64,000 nucleotides of DNA from Jaltomata sinuosa (taxonomy: Eukaryota; Streptophyta; Magnoliopsida; Solanales; Solanaceae): positions 62,001-126,000 of the forward strand of contig QJPP01001916.1 in the NCBI GenBank assembly GCA_003996215.1, read 5' to 3'. Shown here piece by piece: positions 44,973-56,325 of the stretch. The stretch's first letter is position 1, and the number at the start of each line of letters is the position of its first letter. The translations under genes were made by a program, and so were the position numbers. The notes beneath the pieces are model-generated. The model was not told the DNA's origin and did not search any database. It saw only the letters and a list, made by a program, of their open reading frames with translations.

Positions 44973-45669
44973 ACAAATGCTAATTGAGAATTTTTTTTCT
45001 GAAATCTTGATATATCTTATAATTGAAGAGACAAATTTGCTTGTGATTTGAGGTAAGTTTTCTAATGTTTTAGTATGGTCTTGATGTTTACAATCTTAAT
45101 AGTATCTATAATTAAAGAGATAAATTTGTTTATTATTAATTTGAGTTAAGTTTTCTAAAATTTTGGGATGTTCTTAAAGTTTACAGTAATAAATCATCAT
45201 GTATTCTTGATAGACAATTGCTAATTGAGAAGTGTTTTTGTGAAATATTGATAGTATCTATGATTGAAGAGATAAATTTGCTTGTGATTTGAGGTAAGTT
45301 TTTTAACATTTTAGTATATTTTTTATGTTTACAAAAATAAATTATTATGTATTTTTGATAGACAATTCCTAATTGTCAAGTTTTCTTTTGTGATTTTATT
45401 ATTTTTTTGAAGTTTAAAATAATAAATTATCATGAATTCTTGATAGATAATTGCTAATTGAGAAGTTTTTTGTGATTTTTGTTTATAATGACTCATATAC
45501 CATTAATAATTTGAAATTGACTTATTTACAATTTTGACCAGATTCTTTGGATCGTTCGTTACATTACATCACAAGAAATTGGTTAGTCATTTTAATTCTG
45601 TATGAATTCTCTTTTAAAATTTAATTATATGCAACTGTTTCAGTTGTGAATAAACTATGAAATCTGACA

Positions 45670-45900
45670 TATCTCACTATTTTTAATAATAGGCTCTAAA
45701 TAAAGAATTTTTTTGAATATTGTGATCTTAAGCTAAAGATATGTAGAATATATCAAAATGTCTTTTAATCTTATGATACTATATTAAATGTGTCATGTGG
45801 AAAGTTGAAACTAAAGATTTCTCAACAAAGGAAAGTGACGTTCTTTTGAAACAAACTAAAATAAAAAAACAAGACAAACAAATTGAAATAGGAGAAGTAA
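45670..45900. mobile_element. Small MITE copy in H2
   Basis: The segment with GATCTTAAGCTAAAGATATG, TGTCATGTGGAAAGTTGAAA and ACAAACAAATTGAAATAGGA matches the copy at 61,709-61,950 in order and spacing. Boundaries are approximate because the left terminus has diverged. Confidence 0.5.
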
Positions 45901-45932
45901 GTTTTTCCTGCAACTTTTAAGTTGAGCGCAAG

Positions 45933-46590
45933 GGATCCGGCTCCTCTCCATTTTCATTGTTTGCATTTTTTTAAGTTTTTACTTGAATGAGAGACACATG
46001 GCATGAGTTAAAATAAATAGTTAAATTTTAATTTATCAAATTTAGATTCTAACTATGATTTAACTAATTAATAGATACACCTTTATTAGTTTAGAAACTT
46101 TATTATTTCTCCTTTTTCCAAATTTCTCAACTCTCTTTTTCCCTCTTCGTCCAGAACAATGTTTTGCTGTAAAAAATACTGACAACACCAACAATTTATT
46201 TTAGTAAATTATCATAATATTATAATAACACAATTGTGCATCATCCATATTAGTATAAAACAATCAATTAGCTCAAAGAAATGTTAGAAGATAGACAATG
46301 AGTATGGAAATGGAGAATAGCGTAGGAAAAAAAGAAAAGGTAGGAAGAGAGAGAATTTCAAAAAAAAAATAATATATTTATGGATTAAATTATTTTATAG
46401 CTATAATCGTGGAATTTACAAAAAAAAATTGGAAGCAAATATATAAAACAATTATTATTCAAATAATAATTAGTATCTTAATTTAATTAATTAAATCTTA
46501 ATCATTTATTTTAACTCATGTCATGTGTCTCTCATCCAAGTAAGAACTTGGGGAAAATGGAGACAATGAAAATGTAAAGGAGCCGAATCT
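45933..46590. mobile_element. Mutator-like TIR element, 658 bp
   Basis: Ends GGATCCGGCTCC and, inverted, AGATTCGGCTCC. The inverted repeats extend about 100 bases (both contain GAGAGACACATG and ATGAGTTAAAATAAAT). The flanks are GAGCGCAAG (45,924-45,932) and GAGCGCAAA (46,591-46,599), a 9-bp target duplication with one mismatch, which is typical of Mutator-like elements. No transposase. Confidence 0.75.
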
Positions 46591-46944
46591 GAGCGCAAAG
46601 GTGTTCAGAAAGTGGTGAAAACATATGGAGTAAAACTCAAATCTCATGTTTGAAAAATTGTATAGATATTTATAAAATGGAAAAAGTAATTTGAGACAGG
46701 TTACAAATGTTTAAATCAAAAGAATCAAAAGAAGGAAAGTTTGCATAGAATTATTATGAATAAAATTATAACAGTTAAATTATAGCATGAGGTTAACTAT
46801 TAAATTGGCAAAATGTAAATTTAAACTAGCAAGGATGAAATAATAGAAAATAAAACATATTCTAAATAAATTGTCAATAATCTTTTTTTGTTATCAAATT
46901 AGGTATGCGTTTTGACCACGCGCAAAACTCGTACTCTGAACTAG

Positions 46945-47943
46945 TCTATATCTATACTATATTAAAAGTGTGAAGGACCTTATAATGTGATTTGAACTTT
47001 TTGTCCTTCATTAAAAGACTCCACAATAGATAAAATTGTCATTTACTATTTTTTTTAATATTTAAGACTTTAAAATTAATTAAATTTTATATAATAAATC
47101 TTTCCTTATTTAAATTGTGTAATATAATAAATTTGTAAAAGAAAATTAATACAAAATAATAGAAAATTTCCGTGTGCATGATTTGTTACTATAATTATTA
47201 GGAAAATCTGGTGGAGGAAACAAAGAAAAAAAGGTTTGGTTTAGGATTTTATTATTTTCTATACTATATAATTAATTATTTTTTTATAACATTATTAATT
47301 TGTTTTGCTTTTTTTCTCAACTTTTGAACATATACGGAGCACAAACATATACTCTACTAATTATGTGCACATTAGCTGGTAAGCAAATAAAATATTAACA
47401 TAAATAATTTATTTAGTAAAAAAATAAAATACTACCATAATTATTTTTTACTTTTCACCAAAAATAAATAAATCATATTTAGATAGTTTTTTTCTTGGAG
47501 GAAAACTTTTTGCCCTTCATTAAAAGTCTCTCATTTAGACAAAATCGTCTTTTTACTATTTTCCTCCAATTATTATTATTAATATACAACAAGAAGTCTA
47601 AATTTATAGAATTCATTAAATTTATTTTTATACGACTATGTTTTTTAGCTTTAAACATCAGTTTAGGTTTAGGATTCCTTTTGACAAATTAATTAATATT
47701 ATTTATATTAACTGTCTCTCTTTATTTAGTTAAATTAGTTATTGTCTCTCTTTATTTAGTTAAATTTGTTATTTATACGATTATGTTAGTATAATTTAGA
47801 TTTAAGCATAACTTTAGGAGTTTAGGTTTAGGATTAGAATTTCTTTTAATTAATCAACTAATATTATTTATATTAATGTCTCACTTTATTTAGGTTTACG
47901 ACGATTATTCTTTCAAAAATTGTTCTAGGAGAAAAAATTATAT
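46945..47943 (+). mobile_element. Helitron H3, 5' part
   Basis: It begins directly after the CTAG of H2 with TCTATATCTATACTATATTA, then AAAGTGTGAAGGACCTTATA as in H2. A second copy of the subterminal CTTTTTGCCCTTCATTAAAA lies at 47,507. Small local repeats (ACTGTCTCTCTTTATTTAGT, near 47,710 and 47,740) are present. No own 3' end was seen before the next element. Confidence 0.5.
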
Positions 47944-48949
47944 ATATATAAAGTATGAAAGACCTTACAATGTTGTTCTTCTTCTTCTTACTGTTGTTTT
48001 TCTACTTAATATAGGTGATAGATGAATATTTGGTCAGGCTTTGAGGAATTTTTGTGTAGAGATTAGGTTTAACCGTATTGTTTTGATATCTGGATTATCA
48101 TATTACTTTGTTGTAGTTTTTATTTTGTTACCAGATGTTGTTTTTTCTGCTTAATACAGGTGGTAGATGTGCTTGATCGGGTTATGAGGAGTTTTCTTGA
48201 AGGTTAGGTTTAATTGTATTATTTTGATATCTCGATTATCGTATTATTTTATTATATTTTTTATTTTGTTACTAGATATTTTTTTTTGTTGCTTAATACA
48301 GGTGGTAGATGAATATTTAGTCAGATTTTAAGAATTTTTTGTGAAGGTTAGTTTAATTGTATTGTTCTGATATCTCGATTATCATATTATCTTATTGTAG
48401 TTTTAATTCTGTTACTAGATATTATTATTTTTGTTGCTTAATACAGGTGGTAGATGAATGTTTTGTCGGGTTTTGAGGATTTTTCGTGAAGGTTAGGTTT
48501 AATTGTATTGTTCTGATATCTCGATTATTGCATTATTTTTTTGTAATTTTTATTCTGTTACTAAATATTTTTTTTGTTGTTTAATACTGGTGGTAGATGA
48601 ATGTTTTATCGGGTTTTGAGAATTTTTTGTGAAGATTAAGTTTAATTGTATTGTTCTGATATCTCAATTATTGTATTATTTTATTTTTGTTAAGATATTA
48701 AAATTTATATTTATTTTAATATTGAATTTTATTTTTCAAAGATATGTTTGTTTCACATATATTTCTATTGATTAACGTAATACATAATGTGACACACGTA
48801 CACTAATCATATTGGATAATGATTTAAATACGTGAGTGGTTAGGAGCTTCACCGGCCTCAATTGCAATATTATATACTCCATTGTCTTTTTATATGCAAT
48901 TTTTTATATTGTTGCGATACACACGTGCAACGCACGTACACTAAACTAG
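47944..48949 (+). mobile_element. Helitron H4 with internal tandem repeats
   Basis: The start resembles the other 5' ends (ATATATATAAAGTATGAAAG, GACCTTACAATG). The 3' end is the best in the window: hairpin ACGTGC-aac-GCACGT at 48,923-48,937, then ACACTAAACTAG ending at 48,949. The interior is mainly a five-copy tandem repeat. No ORF. Confidence 0.7.
47990..48700. repeat. Five-copy ~144-bp tandem repeat
   Basis: The anchor TTAATACAGG or a variant occurs at 48,006, 48,151, 48,293, 48,438 and 48,581, spacings of 145, 142, 145 and 143. Each unit also has GGTGGTAGATG, GGTTTAATTGTATT and GATATCTCGATTAT. The copies differ by scattered substitutions. Confidence 0.8.
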
Positions 48950-51129
48950 CAGTGGCACAGCTGGTGCTAGTAGCACTGTAGCAATACTATAATAGTGTTG
49001 TTTCATAAGAAAATTACACCTCATGCCAAAATTAATGAATGTTTTATCTCACAATAATATTTAGAATATCTAGCAATGACATCAACCAACACATTACTTA
49101 ACTGTGACGCTGTTGATGTTAAACAATAATCTGTATTTCACACGGGCTGAAATTTGGGTCAACTTATGAAACATAAAACTTGAAGTAAATAATATTTTTC
49201 CCTACCAACTCAAAATCTTTTTGTTGGCTAATATATTTCTATCTCTTCAAAAATAAAATTTTGTTTTTATTTTGAAAAGGACAATTATTGGTTGTGGAAT
49301 GCATGACTGTTACAGAATTCTTGATAGGTTTTATATTTTCTCCACCACAAAAAAACTAAAGTTGAATTGAACTTTCAAGCAAATCCTCTCTGAAAGAAAC
49401 TTCATCTGAATATAATCTAACAAAAGAGAAGTGAGTGTATGAAGCTGCTTATGGAAGGGCTTAAATTGTAAATCAAACGAGGGTGTCAACTGACAAAGTC
49501 AAGTGAGGATATTCTTAACAATCTAGATTTCATGAGTTATCCTGCTATATGTTTGACGGGTAAATGGGGATAAAGACAGCAAACCTTGCTGACAATTTTT
49601 CCTTGAGCTTCAGTTTGTTTAGTAACAAGTATCAGTCCAAGCATCTTACCTAAACCAACAACATGCACAAATTACCAATGCAAACAATGCTCATAATTGT
49701 AAGACTACGTGTTATGATAAGAGTTCTCCAGGACACTTTTGAAATAGCCCATGATAAACAGGTTCAGCATATTTTCTGACTAGAGCATACAGAACTCAAC
49801 CATGTCCATGGACATGAAGAATTCAGTCTTAACAGTTTCAACCCCCTTACTTCCAGGATCCATTTAAGGAACAATATTATAATTCTTCTCTTTACCGGCT
49901 AACATTTCAGCCAAAAATGCCACTGAAATCAGTTTCATTTGCAAGGATGCCCCACTTGCGCACAAAGGTCAACCAGAACAACCTCAAACTACATACACCC
50001 ACAACAAATTTAAACAGCATTACAGTTTCTTTCTTAAAAGAAAAAGCATGGGAAAAAATCACTTGAGGCAACAAACACAACAATATAGTTCCCTTGAATT
50101 TTTTTTTAAATAACCTGCACTAACACAAGCAGTGTGAAAACACTCAATAAAGCCCAAAAGAATCCTGAGATACCAAATGTAGAATAATACTATGCTCTAT
50201 GTTTGAGCCTCTTATGATGTTGATAATGGTTTATGTTGCAGCTTCACAGGAAGGAAATATTTTTGAACTTTTATAAATTGAGGACTCTTTTTTTCTACGA
50301 GACATAATAATATTTAAATCTAATTAATTCTTTGTGTTCAATATAATTATTGATGATTCTTTTTTTATATATTATTTTCTTTTGATTTATGTTTCTTTCG
50401 AATTTTCTTAAGGTGACTTGAGAGAAGATTAAGATGAATAATCTTATGTCAAATTCATTATTGAAATTTGTTCTAACTATTTTTCTTTTTATGTAGTTTT
50501 TCATCATACTCGCAACACCGATGTGATCTACAATTTAAATCAATAGCGGAATAAACATTATGGTGGAGATCGGAGAGGATAGTGAGAGGCTACTTTTAAA
50601 CCAATTCTTAGAGGTTTATTTTCAACTTTTCACTTAACTTTATTTTTTTAATAAAATACATAATAACATAGTTAAGAAGCTAATAGTATGATAGTTTTCG
50701 AGGTTATGTTTGATTGTCATATGTATTTGTTTAATGAAATAACAGAATTTGTTTGCTTGCTTTTGTTTTCGATATTTTAGTTGTGGTTATGCATAGATAT
50801 TTAAGTAAATTTACGTAAATTCGTTTGATGCTATTACATTTTTGTGTCTTTTATTAGATGTTAGATCTAATTGATGTGATTCTTAAAATTCTTGATCTAT
50901 ACAAAGTTCTTAAGAAAGATAGAAATAGAATGCCAAAGATGATTATATATGTCTAATCATATGGATCAACACTTGTGATAGATTTATAGTTAAGAATATA
51001 ATAGTGTGATAATCTTCAAGATTGTGCATTGAGTGTCATCTGTACAATAATTGAGTTAGCGCGGTACGCAATATATATTTATTATTAATTGACGTGATAC
51101 GCACGTGCATAGCACGTACACTAAACTAG
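48950..51129 (+). mobile_element. Helitron-like segment with captured gene DNA
   Basis: It ends in a strong Helitron terminus: hairpin ACGTGC-ata-GCACGT (51,103-51,117), then ACACTAAACTAG to 51,129. The 5' end is not clear, so how much belongs to it is uncertain. 49,000-50,270 is less AT-rich than its surroundings and holds one recognisable host exon on the minus strand. The rest of that stretch looks like intron or untranslated DNA. 50,280-51,060 returns to Helitron-like AT-rich sequence. Confidence 0.45.
49585..49649 (-). pseudogene. Captured exon of succinyl-CoA ligase beta subunit
   Basis: On the minus strand, 65 bases encode K then MLGLILVTKQTEAQGKIVSK, with an AG acceptor just before (GGTTTAG) and a GT donor just after (AAG|GTTTGC). 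The block closely resembles the MLGQ.LVTKQTGPQGK.V.KV region of plant mitochondrial succinate-CoA ligase (ADP-forming) beta, a citrate-cycle enzyme. I recognise it from memory of the family; the downstream VYLCEK segment is not found in the adjacent DNA. A lone exon between Helitron ends suggests transposon capture, so it is probably not part of a working gene here. Confidence 0.6.
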
Positions 51130-53689
51130 TTATATTAAAAGTGTGGAAGACTTTATAATGTGATTTGAATTTTTTGTCCTTCATTAAAAGACTTTAGAAT
51201 AGACAAAACTGTCATTTACTATTTTGTCAAATTATTATTTAATTATCTTTATAATATTGACTATAATATTAACTTCTAAAATATATGGTAAGAAAGATGA
51301 GGAGAATTAATATAGACTCTTAAAATATGTGTGTATATATGGACAATACAAAATAAACCGAAGTAAGAAGAAATCTAAAAAGAAAGACTAAACTCTAAAG
51401 TAGTACATTGAAATTTAAAAAAAAAGGAAAATAAAAAAGAAAAAGAAAACAAGTACGAAGTACATTAAAAAAAAAGACTATCACTTTTGCAAACTTTATT
51501 ATTTATATTTTATTTTACTTTTAAAAAATCACTAAAATATGAAAGAAAAACTTTTTTTTTTCATATTTAGGTAACTCTTACTTGGAGGAAAAGGTTTGGA
51601 CTTCTATAAATTGAGAATTATTCCTTTCTACAACACTACAATAGGTTGTTTTGTTATGAGTTTTTATATATATAATTTCTCTTTATTATCGTCGTATTGT
51701 TTTGTCGTAATTTATTTTTTAAATTTTTTATTTAATAGTAAGGATACACACAAGCACAAAGCACCTTATTGGAATGTCATTTGCCTTTTTTACCCTTAAA
51801 AATAAATTTCACATGGGATGAAGTTGTAATATATTACTTTCATTATAGTTAAAATTATACATTCAATTAATTTTCAAATATTTAGGACTTGATAATCAAC
51901 TAAAAAATTATATTGTTTACTATAGAAAAGGAAAAAAGAGGAATACGTGAAACTCAAAACTATCGTATGATAAAAAAAGAAAAAGGAAGAAGAGAATAAG
52001 TGAAAAATTCATTCTTTAATAGTATTTCTAATGTAGAGTAATTGTCCCGGGTTAAAAGGGGGAAAAGTAGAATACTTGTAATTTAATATCCATATTAATG
52101 AGTCTAAAAAATCATTAGCAAATGTCAACTATCTATATTTCTATTCTCCATGGACACTAAAGTTTAATTTTCTGGTTCTCATGACCCAACTACCGGGTCG
52201 TGCGAACACCTACTCTGATCCACCTAGATAGGAGAACTCTTACCACCTGATTCAACATGTAATGCGAAAAATAAAGTGAAACCATAAATAACTCTTTTTA
52301 TCACATGAAAATATTTACAATATAAACCTCTTTTTAAAATACATACACCCTCCCTAGGTTCTAGTCTAAACCGGTACAAGAGCTATTACAAGAGTATTAC
52401 AAGAAAATGTAAAAGGACACAACTCCACCATAGAAACCAGAAGTAGGAGCTGCGGGAGATCACCATCATCATGTACCTATGAAACATTACCAACTCTGCA
52501 ACCAGACTATACCCAAAAAGGTATAGCAAGAGTAGAATCAGTACAAACACCTACTGGTAGGCATCATCGATCGACCCAAATTCACTCATACCATCATATA
52601 AGAAATTCAGGGAAAAACACATTAAACTATAACGCTTCAATCCCTTAACGTCCACTTTTATCAAACCCTGCTTCAAACCCGAGCCTTCCTAACCCTTCCG
52701 CTTCCAACTCCCCTCTCTAACTCTACACCGTGACACCTAGGACTTCCCAAGTCACACTTAACCCTTAGACTTCCCAAGTCACCTTAACCCTTAGACTTTC
52801 CAAGGCACACTAACCCTTAGACTTCTCAAGTCACACTTATCACCTAGACTTTCCACCCGTACCATTGTCAACACCTATGTTCATATCCGAACTATCATTT
52901 TCTTACTCAAGTCAACCTCTATGACTCAATAACTCGGAGTAAACCCCACTACTTAGGGACGTAGACCGCACCCGTTGTACCGCCACCTACTAGTACAAGA
53001 CCTCCCCAATGTCCCGAGGGCCATATTCGACAAGTAACAATAGCCAACATTATAACCAGACTACGAGTCTCTTCCTTAGCTCATCAACCGCACGTAACAA
53101 GTCTAATCGACATTGACAATTCTCAGTGACAACAAACATATATCCTTTTTACATAATCCGGACCAAACAAGGATCCCTAGTACATCATCTATGCCAATAA
53201 CATGCGACCCCGATTCACAGAAGAACTACCTTATCACTTAAGCACACTAACCCAGCCCTTCAAGGACCAACTATACACAAAATAATAATAAATTTGGCCC
53301 TCTCAGAAACCCAATATGTAGAGAACAAGTAGTACAACCGCACTGAGTAAAGCAGTACAACATATAATAACAGCCAGTAGTAGTATAACTCCAGACTCTA
53401 AGTCTACCTTTTGACTTATCAACCACAGGGAACATGTTCAACAATCATTCAACAACAGTAATAAACATGACATTTACCCTTTTTCATTACCCGGATCAAT
53501 CAAGGATCCCTAGACCAACACCTAAGTGTTAACATGCAATGCCCGGTCCACCCCAAGACCATCTCCATATTTAAGTGTAATAATCCGGCCTTTCAAGGAC
53601 TAATATAATCAATCACAGATTTAATAATCAACCCGGTTCACTCATGGAATTGTCGACAAATACTGTTAAAAATACATAATTAAACTCGT

Positions 53690-53870
53690 ACAAGGCGTGG
53701 TATCTGATTCAACTGTTAGTATCTCATACCATGCATGGTACCTGAGCCAATCAAATGTGTATCTCGTACCAGGCGTGGTACCCGAGTCAACCATTACTAT
53801 TTCCATACTAGGCGTGGTACCCGAGCCAACCGTTAGTGTTTTCCATACCAGGCATGGTACCCGAGCCAAC
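53690..53870. repeat. Short tandem repeats of GGYRTGGTACC type
   Basis: Five units of roughly 37-45 bases share GGCGTGGTACCCGAGCCAAC or close variants (53,695, 53,732, 53,772, 53,812, 53,852). The GGTACC core is itself palindromic. The repeats lie inside the solo LTR and explain the ORFs on both strands there. Confidence 0.6.
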
Positions 53871-54762
53871 CGAATATCACATCAAGTCCAATCAATCACA
53901 AACAATGAACAAAACATACTTGTAAACCAAGAAGCAACAAACAAGTTCATTTCACAAGACTGATAACCTGACAATTAGACATTCACAATTCATTCCCTAA
54001 TCATGCAACTCATACAATTCTAAGCAATAGTACGTGAACACATAATGCATATTGGAAATCAATAACCATCACCTACCCCTATTCCATGTACATAAACTTA
54101 AATTTGAATCTCGTCCGAAGACCAAGCCCTTGTTCAACCCTTTTTAACACATGACTAGTAGATACATTTATTCCCGAACCTTTTCTAAGACAGATACAAT
54201 ATGGGGAAGACATCCCCTAACCTTAGAACTTCAACCATTTATGTTATTCTACTTCCTCTATATCAAGCATTTCTGAGAATTCCCTTTTTACATAGCCATT
54301 TAATTATCCAAACATTTTCGGTTCTCCGAACCTTCCCGACATCTTGTTCCTTGGATTTTATCATCATATGACACCTAATTAACCATAACAACCCAAAATA
54401 TTACGACACATTATCACAACTCAATCAATTCTAGTTCAACCAATCTAACCACCACAATTCTCCTCCAGCCTCCGTGCCCGAAGTCATAAGCATGGATTTC
54501 TCCTTTCCGTCTATAAAATAAGTACGAAATGAAAGCAGGTCAATCGACTAAATGAAGAAAATCTAGCCTACCTGGATGTCAAGCAGCTGCACTATGCAAT
54601 TTTTGGCTTCGTGAAGGCGTTCCCTGATGATTAACAGTCCTGAATCTGTGGTTTCACGTCCTTTTAGCCTCCTCCTCATGGCTCCCAAGCTTTGGAACAG
54701 CCTAGGAGGGTTTTAGAAGTAACCCTCGTCTGTTTTTGAGGCTGAAGGGGAGAGAATGAAAT

Positions 54763-54937
54763 TATAAAACTCGTTTTTGAGTTTTCTGATCCCATCGTTC
54801 CGCTATAGCAGTCATTGGACCGCTATAGCGATACCGCCGTAGTGGAAGCCGCCCGCTATAGCGGGTTGACCGCCTTTGACTTCTGCTATAGCGGGAATTT
54901 TTTTGCTATAGCGTTCGCCGTTGTCAACCGCTATAGC
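54763..54937 (-). promoter_or_regulatory. Palindrome cluster of the solo LTR at 52,177
   Basis: GCTATAGC or its extended forms occur six times in about 140 bases; the longest is CCCGCTATAGCGGG at 54,852-54,865. On the minus strand a TATA-like TTTTATAA (54,763-54,770) lies about 35 bases downstream. Confidence 0.6.
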
Positions 54938-56104
54938 GATTTACACGGAACAGAACCTCGAAAAATCCTCAAAAATAGTCCATTTTACAATACACTTTGA
55001 AATCTTGATGTTCGAACCAATTCTTTCACGTCATCTTCGATATCGGGAGTTCTACTCACCTGAATTCATTTTTGAAAAGTTCTCCGAACTCCCTAAGGTC
55101 TTGGCTAACGGAAAAACTAGCTCGACCTAAGATATATTACCCAATCCACACCCAGATTACTCTAGACCCTGCCTCGCTCAGAATCCGTCCGAGACTAGCC
55201 TAGTCAAAAAATTTCAACTCCCCAACCCGAAATTTTTTCTAACCCGCTCTTCGCAATAGCTCACCCATAATGATGTGCCTTTTTAGTAACGACTGAACAA
55301 GTCGTTACACTGGTAAAATAATTTAAAGTCATGAAGAGCCTTTTATAAAATGTTAGTTGGCTTTTTAACGTTTAAAAATTAATTTTATACTAGATATATA
55401 GAATAGTCATTTAATTTTATTTATAGTTAAATTATTGGTTTTCAATAATTTATTCTTCTATTATATATTTAATATTGATTGGCGACATGATGTGATACAT
55501 ACGTGCAACACCCGTACACTGAACTAATATTCTATATACTTATAAGAGGGAATTAACATGTGTGCTTATGCAGGCACGAGGTCGACGTGCCTTCTTGTGC
55601 TGCCTGCTTGGATATTTCTTTTTATATTTTTCCGTTTTAATTTGTTTATACTACTTTTTTTTGATCTATTATATATTTAAAAATTATGTAAAAGTAAGTA
55701 TAAATCACAATAATTAATAACTTAATATATTTAAAAGACATAAATATTTGATTGACTTTTTAAATTTTATCGGTGCCACATAAATTGAGACAAAAGAAAA
55801 AGTACTATAAATCACAATAATTAACAAGTTAAAATATTTAAAATAAATATAAAAAATTTGACCGACTCTCCAAATTGTATTAATGCCACATAAATTTAAA
55901 CAGATGGAGTAATACATATTATTTAAAAATTACGTAAAAAGTATTACAAATCACAATAGTTAACAACTTAAAATATGTAAACATCATATAAAAAATTAAT
56001 TGATTTTCTATCCTCCTATATAAGAAGAGGCAGTAAAGCAGGCATGTGGACGACATGCCTACTTCTGCCTCAGTGGTTAAAGCAGGCATGTGGACTACAT
56101 GCCT

Positions 56105-56192
56105 GCTTCTGCCTCAGTGGTAAAAGGTGCAGTTTTTTTGTAGGATGTCCTCAGTTCGATCCCCCGTGGACTGCCTTTTTTTTTTTTTTTTT
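56105..56192 (+). repeat. tRNA-like (SINE-type) module with T17
   Basis: GCCTCAGTGGTAAAAGG (56,111-56,127) resembles a pol III A box and AGTTCGATCCCC (56,153-56,164) a B box, at tRNA-like spacing. It is followed by 17 T residues (56,176-56,192). A true tRNA cloverleaf is not evident, so I call it a SINE-like fragment. Confidence 0.4.
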
Positions 56193-56257
56193 GGTTTAGG
56201 AGCTTCAGGGGCATGTTTCATTTTAATTTTCTTGGAAGCTTCTATCATAGTCTGCTT

Positions 56258-56325
56258 AATGGCCTGGTGGTAAAACCTTGGGAATATGTGTAGGAGGTCC
56301 ATAGTTTGAGCCTCTGTGGCAATTT
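56258..56325 (+). repeat. Second tRNA-like module
   Basis: TGGCCTGGTGGTAAAAC (56,260-56,276) and AGTTTGAGCCT (56,302-56,312) repeat the A-box/B-box arrangement of the module 150 bases upstream, with more decay. Confidence 0.3.

Larger units (their letters stand above)
44213..46944 (+). mobile_element. Helitron H2 (non-autonomous)
   Basis: 5' end TCTATACTATATTAAAAGTG and 3' end CGTACTCTGAACTAG at 46,944, next to a degenerate hairpin (ACGCGCAAAACTCGT). It has no helicase ORF. It contains a ~397-bp direct duplication (44,310-44,710 and 44,710-45,130, plus a partial third copy to 45,480), a 20-bp SINE relic, a small MITE and a 658-bp Mutator-like element. The length may therefore be inflated. 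Confidence 0.6.
52177..55309 (-). mobile_element. Chromovirus-type solo LTR inside H5
   Basis: On the minus strand it starts TGTAACGACTTGTTCAGTCG and ends GGTAGTTGGGTCATGAGA (a mutated TGTCATGACCC on plus). It is flanked by identical CTGGT at 52,172-52,176 and 55,310-55,314. 3,133 bp, no internal ORF of note. A stretch of short direct repeats (ACTTCCCAAGTCAC units near 52,740-52,830; ACCAGGCGTGGTACCCGAGC units near 53,700-53,870) is present. Palindromes are at 54,797-54,937. Confidence 0.85.
51131..55527 (+). mobile_element. Helitron H5 interrupted by a solo LTR
   Basis: It begins right after the previous CTAG with TATATTAAAAGTGTGGAAGA (the first bases of the usual start are lost) and TGTCCTTCATTAAAAGAC. 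Its 3' end is CGTGCAACACCCGTACACTG then AACTAA at 55,527, with a partly decayed hairpin. Removing the 3.1-kb solo LTR and one duplication leaves about 1.3 kb. No helicase ORF. Confidence 0.6.

Noticed and set aside
49681..50270. Further captured exons upstream of the succinyl-CoA ligase exon
   Set aside because: No frame gave a recognisable block of that protein; left as probable intron or untranslated DNA.
51129..51131. A telomere-like or centromere border at the sharp change to AT-rich DNA
   Set aside because: The change coincides with Helitron ends; no telomere repeat is present.
56105..56192. A functional tRNA gene
   Set aside because: The box motifs are present but acceptor, D and anticodon stems cannot be formed convincingly.
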